DNA of 6,684 nt from Actinomycetota bacterium (GTDB taxonomy: Bacteria; Acidobacteriota; Blastocatellia; Chloracidobacteriales; Chloracidobacteriaceae): positions 1 to 6,684 of the forward strand of contig JAAFHI010000191.1 in the NCBI GenBank assembly GCA_013298335.1, read 5' to 3'. The position numbers and the translations under genes were made by a program. Shown here piece by piece: positions 1 to 6,659 of this stretch (positions are counted from its first letter, which is position 1; every line of letters begins with the position of its first letter). The notes below the pieces were generated by a model. It worked only from the letters and a program-made list of their open reading frames with translations. It did not search any database and was not told where the DNA came from.

Positions 1-228
<228 letters not shown>

Positions 229-233
229 AAAAG

Positions 234-357
234 AAAAGTCTTGGGAGTCTTGAGCGTCTCGGGGGTCTCGGGAGTCCGGCTCGTTTTGGAGACCGCATAT
301 TCCTGGACTCTCAAGACCCTCAAGACTCCCCAGACTCCCGAGACCCTCAAGACTTCC
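234..357. repeat. 9-bp tandem repeats in two inverted arms, forming a long imperfect hairpin
   Basis: Two arrays of a degenerate 9-base unit face each other. The left arm (234-278) has about five units of the type GGGAGTCTT/GGGGGTCTC. The right arm (303-356) has six units of the complementary type CAAGACTCC/CGAGACCCT. Pairing 236-276 with 315-355 by hand gives about 31 Watson-Crick and 4 G-U pairs over 41 positions, with six mismatches and a loop of about 38 bases. Other registers shifted by 9 bases are possible. Because 9 is a multiple of 3, the array stays open in several frames and produces spurious peptides rich in LKT or VSG repeats. It fills the SelO-CaX gap and stops directly before the CaX ATG. 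It could be a transcription terminator or attenuator, a dispersed genomic repeat, or a cis-acting mRNA structure; the sequence does not decide. Confidence 0.85.
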
Positions 358-1452
358 ATGAAAAAGCTTCTCGCTCCCGAAAACCTGCTCAACCTGTTGC
401 TGGTATTCGTTCCGACGGCGTTCATTCTCGAATTCACCCACGCCAAGCCGATCTACATTTTCGCGGCCTCGGCCCTGGGCATCATTCCGCTCGCCGGGTT
501 GATGGGAAAAGCGACCGAGCATCTGGCGGAAAAGCTCGGCGAAGGCATCGGCGGCCTGCTCAACGCGACCTTCGGCAACGCCGCCGAACTCATCATCGCG
601 ATCATGGCGCTGCGCAAGGGACTCTATGACGTGGTGAAAGCCTCGCTCACCGGTTCGATTATCGGAAACGTCCTGCTCGTGTTCGGCGTGAGCGCCATCG
701 CGGGCGGGTTGAAGTATCCGACGCAGCGCTTCAACAAGACCGCCGCCAGCCTCGGCACGACGCTTCTGATGCTGAGTGCCATCGCGCTGGTCATTCCGGC
801 GATTTTCCACACGGTCGGCACGGTCGGCGCCGTGCCGCGGATTGAAAACGAAATCAGCCTCGAAATCGCGGTCGTCCTGTTCATCTGCTACATCCTGAGC
901 CTCGTCTTTTCGCTCAAGACACACAAACATCTCTACGTCAGCGACATGGACGCCGAGGCCGAGAAGGCCACCGGCACCCACGGCTGGTCGCAGAAGAAAT
1001 CGGTCTCCGTCCTGCTCGTCGCCACGGTGTTCGTGGCGGTCATGAGCGAATTTCTCGTCGGCGCGGTCGAGGAAGCGGCCCACACGCTGAAGATGAGCGA
1101 TGTTTTCGTCGGGGTCATTCTCGTCGCCATCATCGGCAACGCGGCGGAGCACTCCACCGCCGTGCTGATGGCGCTCAAGAACAAGATGGATCTCGCGCTC
1201 AACATCGCGGTCGGCTCCTCGATTCAGGTCGCGCTGTTCGTCGCCCCGGTACTGGTGTTTCTGAGCTACTGGATCGGCGGACGCGGCCCGATGGACCTCC
1301 GCTTCACGACCTTCGAAGTGGTCTCCATCGGCATTTCCGTCTTCACCATCTCGCAGATTTCACAGGACGGCGAATCGAACTGGATGGAGGGCGTCCAGCT
1401 CCTCGCGGTCTATGTCATTTTGGGTATTGCGTTCTTCCACCTGCCCGTGTGA
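358..1452 (+). CDS. cax: Calcium/proton antiporter, CaX family
   Basis: This 364-residue membrane protein exchanges Ca2+ for H+ across the cytoplasmic membrane. Its length is normal for bacterial CaX. Both halves of the Ca2+/cation antiporter fold show the diagnostic repeats: [14 protein letters not shown] (about 66-79, Glu77) and [13 protein letters not shown] (about 257-269, Glu264). These glutamates are the expected ion-binding residues. [10 protein letters not shown] (230-239) is also typical. About ten to eleven hydrophobic segments are visible. An acidic loop (DMDAEAEK, about 197-203) separates the halves, as is common in the family. I chose ATG 358 because the family homology begins there ([26 protein letters not shown]). 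An in-frame TTG at 241 would only add repeat-encoded residues. No Shine-Dalgarno precedes 358; the 9-bp repeat hairpin abuts it. K+ or Na+ exchange cannot be excluded from sequence. Confidence 0.93.
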   Translation: MKKLLAPENLLNLLLVFVPTAFILEFTHAKPIYIFAASALGIIPLAGLMGKATEHLAEKLGEGIGGLLNATFGNAAELIIAIMALRKGLYDVVKASLTGSIIGNVLLVFGVSAIAGGLKYPTQRFNKTAASLGTTLLMLSAIALVIPAIFHTVGTVGAVPRIENEISLEIAVVLFICYILSLVFSLKTHKHLYVSDMDAEAEKATGTHGWSQKKSVSVLLVATVFVAVMSEFLVGAVEEAAHTLKMSDVFVGVILVAIIGNAAEHSTAVLMALKNKMDLALNIAVGSSIQVALFVAPVLVFLSYWIGGRGPMDLRFTTFEVVSIGISVFTISQISQDGESNWMEGVQLLAVYVILGIAFFHLPV

Positions 1453-1455
1453 GGC

Positions 1456-1480
1456 TACGCGAAAGAATGAAATTCGCGTA
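1456..1480 (+). terminator. Perfect 8-bp hairpin just after the CaX stop codon
   Basis: TACGCGAA (1456-1463) pairs perfectly with TTCGCGTA (1473-1480) around a 9-base loop, starting four bases after the CaX stop. No T-run follows, so it is not a textbook intrinsic terminator. It may protect the mRNA 3' end or assist termination. A 5-bp hairpin (1490-1494 with 1500-1504) follows shortly after. Confidence 0.35.
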
Positions 1481-1532
1481 ATGAGGCTTGAACCGAGCGG
1501 GTTCGATGCAACCGGTTTCAGCGCCTGAATCC

Positions 1533-1562
1533 GGGCGGCGCTTTCTGAAGTTTCAGCCGCCC
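1533..1562 (+). other. GC-rich hairpin in the CaX to FHA-PrsW gap
   Basis: GGGCGGC (1533-1539) pairs perfectly with GCCGCCC (1556-1562). The 16-base interior contains a small CTT/AAG stem (1541-1543 with 1548-1550). A short TTTT occurs about 12 bases downstream, too far for a classical terminator. The rest of the 195-base gap (1453-1647) shows no gene. I could not identify a convincing promoter there, although the FHA-PrsW gene probably starts its own transcript in it. Confidence 0.35.
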
Positions 1563-1637
1563 CCTCAAACCCTTTTCCCAATCACATCGGTTCGGCTTTT
1601 GAACCCGACGTTCATCCGCCATCACTTTTCAGAATTC

Positions 1638-1642
1638 GGGGG
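1638..1642 (+). promoter_or_regulatory. Shine-Dalgarno-like site for the FHA-PrsW gene
   Basis: A GGGGG run lies five bases before ATG 1648. It is a plausible, G-shifted ribosome binding site that supports this start, as does the FHA domain beginning immediately at residue 1. Confidence 0.5.
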
Positions 1643-1647
1643 TCGCC

Positions 1648-3237
1648 ATGAAACTTCGCCTTTCCGTTCAATCCGGGTCGCTTTCAGGTCAGGATCGCGA
1701 ACTGCAAAGCGGCTCGCTCCTCCTGGGTCGTGGGCCGGACTGCGCGCTGCAATTCAATCCCGCCGTCGACAACATGGTCTCCACCCGCCATGCCACCCTT
1801 CAGGTCGAGCCGGACGGCTTCTACGTGGTGGACAACAACAGTACCAACGGTACCTACCTCAACGGCCAGCGGGTCGCGGGGAAGGCCCGGCTCAATAACG
1901 GCGACGTCGTCGAACTCGGCGTCCAGGGGCCCCGCATCGTCATCTCCATCGCGGCGCCCCAACCGGTCGCGCCGCCCCCCGCGCCGGTGTACGCCCCGGT
2001 CACGGCCCCGCCGCCGCCCGCGCCCTATCCGGCCACCAATCCGCCGAGGGGATACGCGCCCGCCGCGTCCAGCTTCCAGCCGCAGTTCAACGCGCCGCCG
2101 AGCGGCATCCGGCACACGATTACCAACCTCGGCCTGTACAACCCCGACCGCGTCCAGCCGAAACAGTCGAGCAGCGGGAAGTACATCGGGATTGCCGTCG
2201 GCATCATCATTTCCCTGATTCTCGGCGTCATCGTGCTCGGACTGGTCCTGCTCGAACTCAACCCGATCGTGGCGATCATCGCCGCCATCGTCGCGTTCAC
2301 GCCGGTCGTCGTCTACATCCTGCCGCTGCTCTGGCTCGACCGGTACGACCCGGAGCCGCCCTGGGCCCTCGCTTCGGCCTTTCTCTGGGGCGGACTGGCG
2401 GCCATCGTCTTCTCCTTCATCGTCAACACCGCGCTCGGACTCGTCGCCGCCGGTGTCGCGGGTCGCGAAGCCGGCAACATCGTCGGCGCGGTCATCTCCG
2501 CCCCGATCATGGAAGAAGCCTCGAAGGGTCTCGGCGTGGTGCTGCTGCTGATTTTCCTGCGGAGGGAATTCGACGACATCGTGGACGGCATCGTCTACGG
2601 CGGGGTCATCGCCCTCGGGTTCGCCACTGTCGAGAATGTCTTCTATTACGGACGCTCATTGCAGGCGAACGGCTTCGGCGGCCTGATCTTCCTGTTCTTC
2701 ATCCGCGGCATCCTCTCACCCTTCGCCCACGTCACCTTCACCGCCATGACCGGCATCGGCTGCGGCATCGCCCGCGAGTCCTACAAACCGGCGGTCCGCT
2801 TTATCATGCCGCTCGTCGGATACATCGGCGCGGTCACCCTGCACATGATCTGGAACGGCATGGCGACCTTCCTCGGCGCTGGATTCTTCATCGGTTACCT
2901 CGTGTTTGAAGTGCCGTTCTTCCTCGCCTTCGTCGGCTTCATGATTTTCGTGGCCCGGCGCGAGAACAAAATCCTGCGCGAATCGCTCGCGATGGAAGTC
3001 GCGCGCGGCCTTATCCCGCAGGAACACCTCAATATTGCAACCTCGGCCTTCAAGCGCACCGGATGGGTCTTCGGCGGCAAGTTCTCGGCGCGCCGCAAGT
3101 ATCTGCGGGCGATTTCAAAGCTGGGGATGTCCTACTGGCACGTTCAACTGGCGCAGGCGGCGCAGAGCCAGACGCGCAGCCTGCCGCAGATCCCGATTCT
3201 TCAATCGGAAATCATGCAACTTCGTGAACAGGTTTGA
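1648..3237 (+). CDS. FHA domain fused to PrsW-family intramembrane protease
   Basis: This 529-residue protein has four parts. Residues 1-100 form an FHA phosphothreonine-binding domain: Gly27-Arg28, Ser45/Arg47/His48 (STRHAT) and NNSTNGTYLNG (63-73) are the expected binding-loop residues. Residues about 102-160 are a Pro/Ala-rich flexible linker. Residues about 178-436 are a multi-pass membrane PrsW domain: WLDRYDPEPP (229-238), Glu289-Glu290 in MEEASKG, FATVEN (325-330), His361 in AHVTFTAM and His399 in LHMIWNG match the conserved Glu/His motifs of this protease family. The final ~90 residues are a soluble basic tail I cannot assign. PrsW of Bacillus subtilis performs site-1 cleavage of the anti-sigma factor RsiW, so a signalling protease in the cytoplasmic membrane is inferred. 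The FHA domain suggests control by Ser/Thr phosphorylation or recruitment of phosphorylated substrates. No kinase, sigma or anti-sigma gene lies in the window, so the substrate is unknown. Confidence 0.9.
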   Translation: MKLRLSVQSGSLSGQDRELQSGSLLLGRGPDCALQFNPAVDNMVSTRHATLQVEPDGFYVVDNNSTNGTYLNGQRVAGKARLNNGDVVELGVQGPRIVISIAAPQPVAPPPAPVYAPVTAPPPPAPYPATNPPRGYAPAASSFQPQFNAPPSGIRHTITNLGLYNPDRVQPKQSSSGKYIGIAVGIIISLILGVIVLGLVLLELNPIVAIIAAIVAFTPVVVYILPLLWLDRYDPEPPWALASAFLWGGLAAIVFSFIVNTALGLVAAGVAGREAGNIVGAVISAPIMEEASKGLGVVLLLIFLRREFDDIVDGIVYGGVIALGFATVENVFYYGRSLQANGFGGLIFLFFIRGILSPFAHVTFTAMTGIGCGIARESYKPAVRFIMPLVGYIGAVTLHMIWNGMATFLGAGFFIGYLVFEVPFFLAFVGFMIFVARRENKILRESLAMEVARGLIPQEHLNIATSAFKRTGWVFGGKFSARRKYLRAISKLGMSYWHVQLAQAAQSQTRSLPQIPILQSEIMQLREQV

Positions 3238-3254
3238 ACTTTCAGGAATCCAGC

Positions 3255-3298
3255 CGTTCGCGGGTCCGACGCACCAGCCGATGACCGGCGAACGATTT
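3255..3298 (+). terminator. Likely intrinsic terminator between FHA-PrsW and SulP
   Basis: CGTTCGCGGGTC (3255-3266) pairs with GACCGGCGAACG (3283-3294) over 12 positions with one G-G mismatch. The loop is 16 bases, and ATTTCTTT follows directly. The strong GC stem plus T-rich tail, 18 bases after the FHA-PrsW stop, fits Rho-independent termination. It ends only about 20 bases before the SulP ATG, so it could instead be a 5' leader structure of the SulP-carbonic anhydrase mRNA or a dispersed palindromic repeat. Confidence 0.55.
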
Positions 3299-3314
3299 CT
3301 TTCCGCCACTACTT

Positions 3315-4925
3315 ATGAGATCAAGTCCCGCAATCGCCAATTTCGATTCCACCATCACAAAAAATCTCAAATATGACCTGCCGGCCGGGCTGGTCGTTTT
3401 CCTCGTCGCGCTCCCGCTTTGCCTCGGTATTGCCCTGGCCTCCGGCGCCCCGCTGTTTTCGGGAGTGATCGCCGGCATCATCGGCGGACTCGTGGTCGCC
3501 ACGGCCTCCGGTTCCGAAGTCAGCGTGAGCGGCCCGGCGGCGGGGCTGGCGGTCATTGTCGCCGCCGGCATCAAGAACGCCGGAGACTTCCGCCTCTTTC
3601 TCGCCGCCGTGGTCATCTCCGGCGCCGTGCAAATCGTTTTCGGACTGGTCAAAGGCGGCGTCATCGCCGACTACGTGCCGAATTCCGTCATCAAGGGAAT
3701 GCTCTCGGCCATCGGGATCGTCATCATCCTGAAACAGATTCCGCACGCCCTGGGTCGGAACGCAAACTTCGAATTCACGGATGATTTCAAGTTTCTGCAA
3801 CGACTTGATGAAAACTCGACGCTCGGGGAAATCGTGGGTGCGTTTTTCACCTATCAACCCGGCGCAATCCTGATTTCGGTCGTTTCATTGACCGTCCTGA
3901 TCCTTTGGGAAACGAACTTTTTCAAGCAGATGAACCTGGTCCGGCTCGTGCCCGGACCGCTGATCGTCGTTCTATTCGGCATCATCCTCAATGAACTCTT
4001 TCGGGTGGTCGCCGGAGGCTTGCATCTCCAGTCCCAGAACGGACACATGGTCACGCTTCCGATTGCGAACACGGTGGGAGACTTCTTCCGGCAGTTTACA
4101 ACCCCTAATCCGGGCGGTTTCCTGAGCCGCAAGATCATTACCCTTGGAGTGACGCTGGCCATCGTGGGAAGCCTCGAAACACTTCTTTCCCTTGAGGCCG
4201 CCGACAAGATCGACCCCTTCAAGCGCCTGTCCAACCCGAACCGGGAACTTTTCGCCCAAGGAGCGGGAAACATAATCTCGGGTCTCATCGGAGGGTTGCC
4301 GATTACGGCGGTCATCGTTCGAACCTCGGCCAACGTGTACGCCGGTGGGCGCACCCGCATCGCCGGCATCTTTCACGGTGTGCTGCTGATGGTGGCGGTG
4401 CTCCTGATTCCGTCGCTTCTGAATCACATTCCGCTGGCATCACTCGCGGCAATTCTGTTGATGATCGGATACAAACTTGCCAAACCATCAATGTTTCAGG
4501 ACATGTACCGACAAGGGCTGGCCCAGTTCCTTCCCTTCATCGTGACGGTCGTCGCCATCGTCGCGACCGACCTGCTGGTGGGAATCGGCATCGGGTTGGC
4601 CTTTGGCGTCTTCTTCGTCATCCGGGCCAATCACCATTCGGTCGTGACGATGGTGAGCCGCGAAAACCATTACCTGATGCGATTCAATAAGGATGCCACC
4701 TTCGTCAACAAGTCGGAGGTAAAGCAAAAACTGAGGCAGATTCCAAACGGCGCGACACTCTACATCGACGGCACCAAGGCGCTCTACATCGATCAGGACA
4801 TCTTCGATATCGTCAATGAATTCCGGCTCGCGGCCACGTATCGCGGGATAACGGTCGAGACAAACCATTTTGACTATACGACCAAGGGCCAATTGAAAGG
4901 AAAAGGGATCGACAATGGAAAATAA
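3315..4925 (+). CDS. SulP (SLC26) family anion transporter with short STAS-like tail, probable bicarbonate transporter
   Basis: This 536-residue protein belongs to the SulP/SLC26 anion transporters of the cytoplasmic membrane. Family hallmarks seen are [24 protein letters not shown] (TM1, about 23-46), [13 protein letters not shown] (70-82, TM3), [15 protein letters not shown] (286-300, TM8 and after) and [30 protein letters not shown] (about 326-355, the TM10 signature). About twelve to fourteen membrane segments are expected. After about residue 437 comes a cytosolic region; [21 protein letters not shown] (476-496) looks like the core of a STAS domain, shorter than usual. The substrate is not fixed by sequence. 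SulP proteins carry sulfate, bicarbonate, dicarboxylates and other anions; the overlapping carbonic anhydrase gene argues for bicarbonate. Start ATG 3315 fits the family N-terminus, but no Shine-Dalgarno is visible. GC content falls toward the 3' end (about 45% at 4681-4740, hand count). Confidence 0.92.
   Translation: MRSSPAIANFDSTITKNLKYDLPAGLVVFLVALPLCLGIALASGAPLFSGVIAGIIGGLVVATASGSEVSVSGPAAGLAVIVAAGIKNAGDFRLFLAAVVISGAVQIVFGLVKGGVIADYVPNSVIKGMLSAIGIVIILKQIPHALGRNANFEFTDDFKFLQRLDENSTLGEIVGAFFTYQPGAILISVVSLTVLILWETNFFKQMNLVRLVPGPLIVVLFGIILNELFRVVAGGLHLQSQNGHMVTLPIANTVGDFFRQFTTPNPGGFLSRKIITLGVTLAIVGSLETLLSLEAADKIDPFKRLSNPNRELFAQGAGNIISGLIGGLPITAVIVRTSANVYAGGRTRIAGIFHGVLLMVAVLLIPSLLNHIPLASLAAILLMIGYKLAKPSMFQDMYRQGLAQFLPFIVTVVAIVATDLLVGIGIGLAFGVFFVIRANHHSVVTMVSRENHYLMRFNKDATFVNKSEVKQKLRQIPNGATLYIDGTKALYIDQDIFDIVNEFRLAATYRGITVETNHFDYTTKGQLKGKGIDNGK
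4896..4907 (+). promoter_or_regulatory. Ribosome binding site for carbonic anhydrase inside the SulP gene
   Basis: The purine-rich stretch AAAGGAAAAGGG ends seven bases before ATG 4915 and lies within the last codons of the SulP gene. It supports ATG 4915 over the in-frame ATG at 4930 and fits translational coupling to SulP. Confidence 0.65.
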
Positions 4926-5568
4926 TCAGATGGAAGGTTTCAAGAAACTGCTTCTTTCCAATCAGGCCTGGGTTCAGGAGAAACTGGATCTCCGCGCGGA
5001 CTTCTTTCTGAGGATGAAGGATCACCAGGAGCCGGAATATCTCTGGATCGGCTGCTCCGACAGCCGGGTACCAGCGGAAGACATCACCGGAACGGAGCCG
5101 GGCGAACTCTTCGTCCACCGCAACATCGCCAACCTCGTCATCCATACCGACTTAAATCTGATGAGCGTCCTGCAATACGCGGTGGACCATCTCAAGGTCA
5201 AACACGTTATCGTCTGCGGACACTACGGTTGCGGGGGGGTCAACGCGGCCCTTTCGCGAAAAAGCTTTGGCCTCATCAACAAATGGCTGCGCAATATCAA
5301 GGATGTCTACCGAAACTATTCCCGCGAACTTGAATCGTTGACCGATCCGGATCATCGCTTCCGCCGATTGGTGGAACTCAACGTGATGGAGCAGGTCAGA
5401 AATCTCGCTGAAACGTCAATCGTCCAGAAGGCCTGGCAACAAGAAGGCCGACCCTGGCTGCACGGCTGGGTCTATGACCTGCACACCGGACGGCTCAAGG
5501 ACCTCACCCTGATTCACCCCGGCGACCTGCCGGACGACATTTATCAGTACGAATCATTCGAAAACTGA
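4915..5568 (+). CDS. can: Beta-class carbonic anhydrase, type II (Can-like)
   Basis: This 217-residue cytosolic zinc enzyme catalyses reversible hydration of CO2 to bicarbonate. The length matches E. coli Can (about 220). Zinc ligands and active-site residues are visible: Cys47, Asp49 and Arg51 in [12 protein letters not shown], and His103 and Cys106 in CGHYGCGGV. Trp44, Gly46 and Val52, with Tyr187 in GWVYDLHTG, match the allosteric bicarbonate pocket known from type II enzymes such as the Haemophilus influenzae protein (W39, G41, V47, Y181). Inhibition by bicarbonate at low concentration is therefore expected by homology. The gene overlaps the SulP gene by 11 bases in another frame and has its own ribosome site, implying coupled expression. 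Its stop lies two bases from the stop of the opposing gene. A seven-G run (5233-5239) lies directly after the Cys106 codon, but the frame is intact. Confidence 0.95.
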   Translation: MENNQMEGFKKLLLSNQAWVQEKLDLRADFFLRMKDHQEPEYLWIGCSDSRVPAEDITGTEPGELFVHRNIANLVIHTDLNLMSVLQYAVDHLKVKHVIVCGHYGCGGVNAALSRKSFGLINKWLRNIKDVYRNYSRELESLTDPDHRFRRLVELNVMEQVRNLAETSIVQKAWQQEGRPWLHGWVYDLHTGRLKDLTLIHPGDLPDDIYQYESFEN

Positions 5569-5573
5569 CGTCA
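5566..5573. other. Palindrome TGACGTCA carrying both convergent stop codons
   Basis: The 8-base palindrome begins with the TGA stop of the carbonic anhydrase (5566-5568) and ends with TCA, the - strand TGA stop of the agmatine deiminase gene (5571-5573). Only two bases separate the genes. There is no room for an intrinsic terminator between the stops, and I saw no clear one in either flank, so the two transcripts probably overlap. Confidence 0.8.
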
Positions 5574-6659
5574 CGGCGCGGGCTGCTCGTGAGAGAGACA
5601 GTGAAGCGTGCCAAATCCCCACACCAGGTCAACGGCGTGAATGCCGCAGATCTTCCGGTCGGGGAAACATTCCGCGAGGATCCCCAGTGCGTGCCGGTCG
5701 TTCGGATCGTTGAACGTCGGCACCAGCACGACCTCGTTCCCGATGTAGAAGTTCGCGTAACTGGCGGGCAGGCGGATGCCGTTGAACATGAGCGGCTCGG
5801 GCATCGGCAGCGCGACGACTTCCGGCTTCGAGCCATCTTCGAGCCGGAAGTCCTGAATCCGCTCGAAGTTCTCCTTCAACGGACGGTAATTCGCGTCCGA
5901 AGGATCGTTTTCATCGCATAAAACCAGGGTCGTCGGGTTTACAAAGCGGCACAGGTCGTCCACATGTCCGTGGGTGTCGTCGCCCGCGATGCCGTGCCCG
6001 AGCCACAACACGTTTTTCGTTCCCAGACCGTCGGCGAGCGCCTGCTCCACCTGCGTTCGCGACATGCCGGGATTTCGGACCTGTACGTTCTGGTCGAGCA
6101 GGCATTCCTCGGTCGTCACCACCGTGCCGCGCCCGTTCACGTCAATCGCGCCACCTTCCAGAACGAACGGACGGCCTTCAATCACCGGATGAACCACGCC
6201 CAGTCCCAGCGTGGTCGCGGCGGCCTCGGCAATCAGATCATCGAGTTTCCAGTTATCGTATTTCGCCCACCCGTTGAAGCGGAACTTCGCGATGACCGTT
6301 TCCGCCGCGCGCCCGCGCGTCGCATCCCGCTTGAGGAAAATCGGCCCCGCGTCGCGCATCCAGCCGCGGTCGGTCGGAAAGCGGAAATACTCGACCTGCG
6401 CCGCGTCGGCTTCCACCCGCTTCACAATCGAACGGACCTTGCGCTCGAACGCCTCATCCGGGACGACGATCCGGACCTTCTGTCCCGGCGCAAGTCGGCG
6501 GATGATTTCACCGTAAACCCACTGCACCGGCGCGAGCTTGCCGGGAAAATCCATTCGGTTATGCGGGAAGCCAAGCCAGATAGCTTCCTGCGGTTCAAAT
6601 TCTGCCGGGTGGCGAAAGCCGAGCGCGGCGGGCGATTCCTTGGAAAAAGTACGAGGCAT
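5571..6659 (-). CDS. aguA: Agmatine deiminase family protein (PAD-like guanidino hydrolase)
   Basis: This 362-residue protein belongs to the agmatine deiminase / bacterial peptidylarginine deiminase family, which hydrolyses agmatine to N-carbamoylputrescine and ammonia in putrescine synthesis. The length is typical. Visible motifs are the N-terminal PAEFEPQEAIWLGFPHN (18-34), WMRDAGP (100-106, substrate-binding Asp103), EGGAIDVNG (168-176), DDTHGHVDDL (227-236, catalytic His region) and Cys354 in GFGTLHCLSHEQPAP, the expected nucleophile. The Cys loop in typical enzymes reads closer to GGGNIHCIT, so this is a divergent member and a different guanidino substrate is possible. The chosen ATG (6657-6659 on the complement) gives the standard family N-terminus. 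Upstream on this strand is a seven-A tract with no Shine-Dalgarno. The usual partner, N-carbamoylputrescine amidase (AguB), is not in the window; it could lie beyond the right edge or elsewhere. Confidence 0.87.
   Translation of the reverse strand: MPRTFSKESPAALGFRHPAEFEPQEAIWLGFPHNRMDFPGKLAPVQWVYGEIIRRLAPGQKVRIVVPDEAFERKVRSIVKRVEADAAQVEYFRFPTDRGWMRDAGPIFLKRDATRGRAAETVIAKFRFNGWAKYDNWKLDDLIAEAAATTLGLGVVHPVIEGRPFVLEGGAIDVNGRGTVVTTEECLLDQNVQVRNPGMSRTQVEQALADGLGTKNVLWLGHGIAGDDTHGHVDDLCRFVNPTTLVLCDENDPSDANYRPLKENFERIQDFRLEDGSKPEVVALPMPEPLMFNGIRLPASYANFYIGNEVVLVPTFNDPNDRHALGILAECFPDRKICGIHAVDLVWGFGTLHCLSHEQPAP

Noticed and set aside
241..357. TTG at 241 as an upstream start of CaX
   Set aside because: The added 39 residues are only translated 9-bp repeats, no good ribosome site precedes it, and CaX homology begins at ATG 358.
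234..357. CRISPR array
   Set aside because: Units are 9 bases with no spacers and occur in two opposite orientations; no cas gene is present.
1489..1517. Short palindromes GAACC/GGTTC and AACCGGTT as operators
   Set aside because: They are 8-10 bases of symmetry in a GC-rich gap with no known regulator motif or associated regulator gene; chance is adequate.
3315..4925. Naming the SulP protein as a sulfate transporter or BicA
   Set aside because: The family covers many anions; neighbours favour bicarbonate but no residue seen fixes the substrate, so no gene symbol was given.
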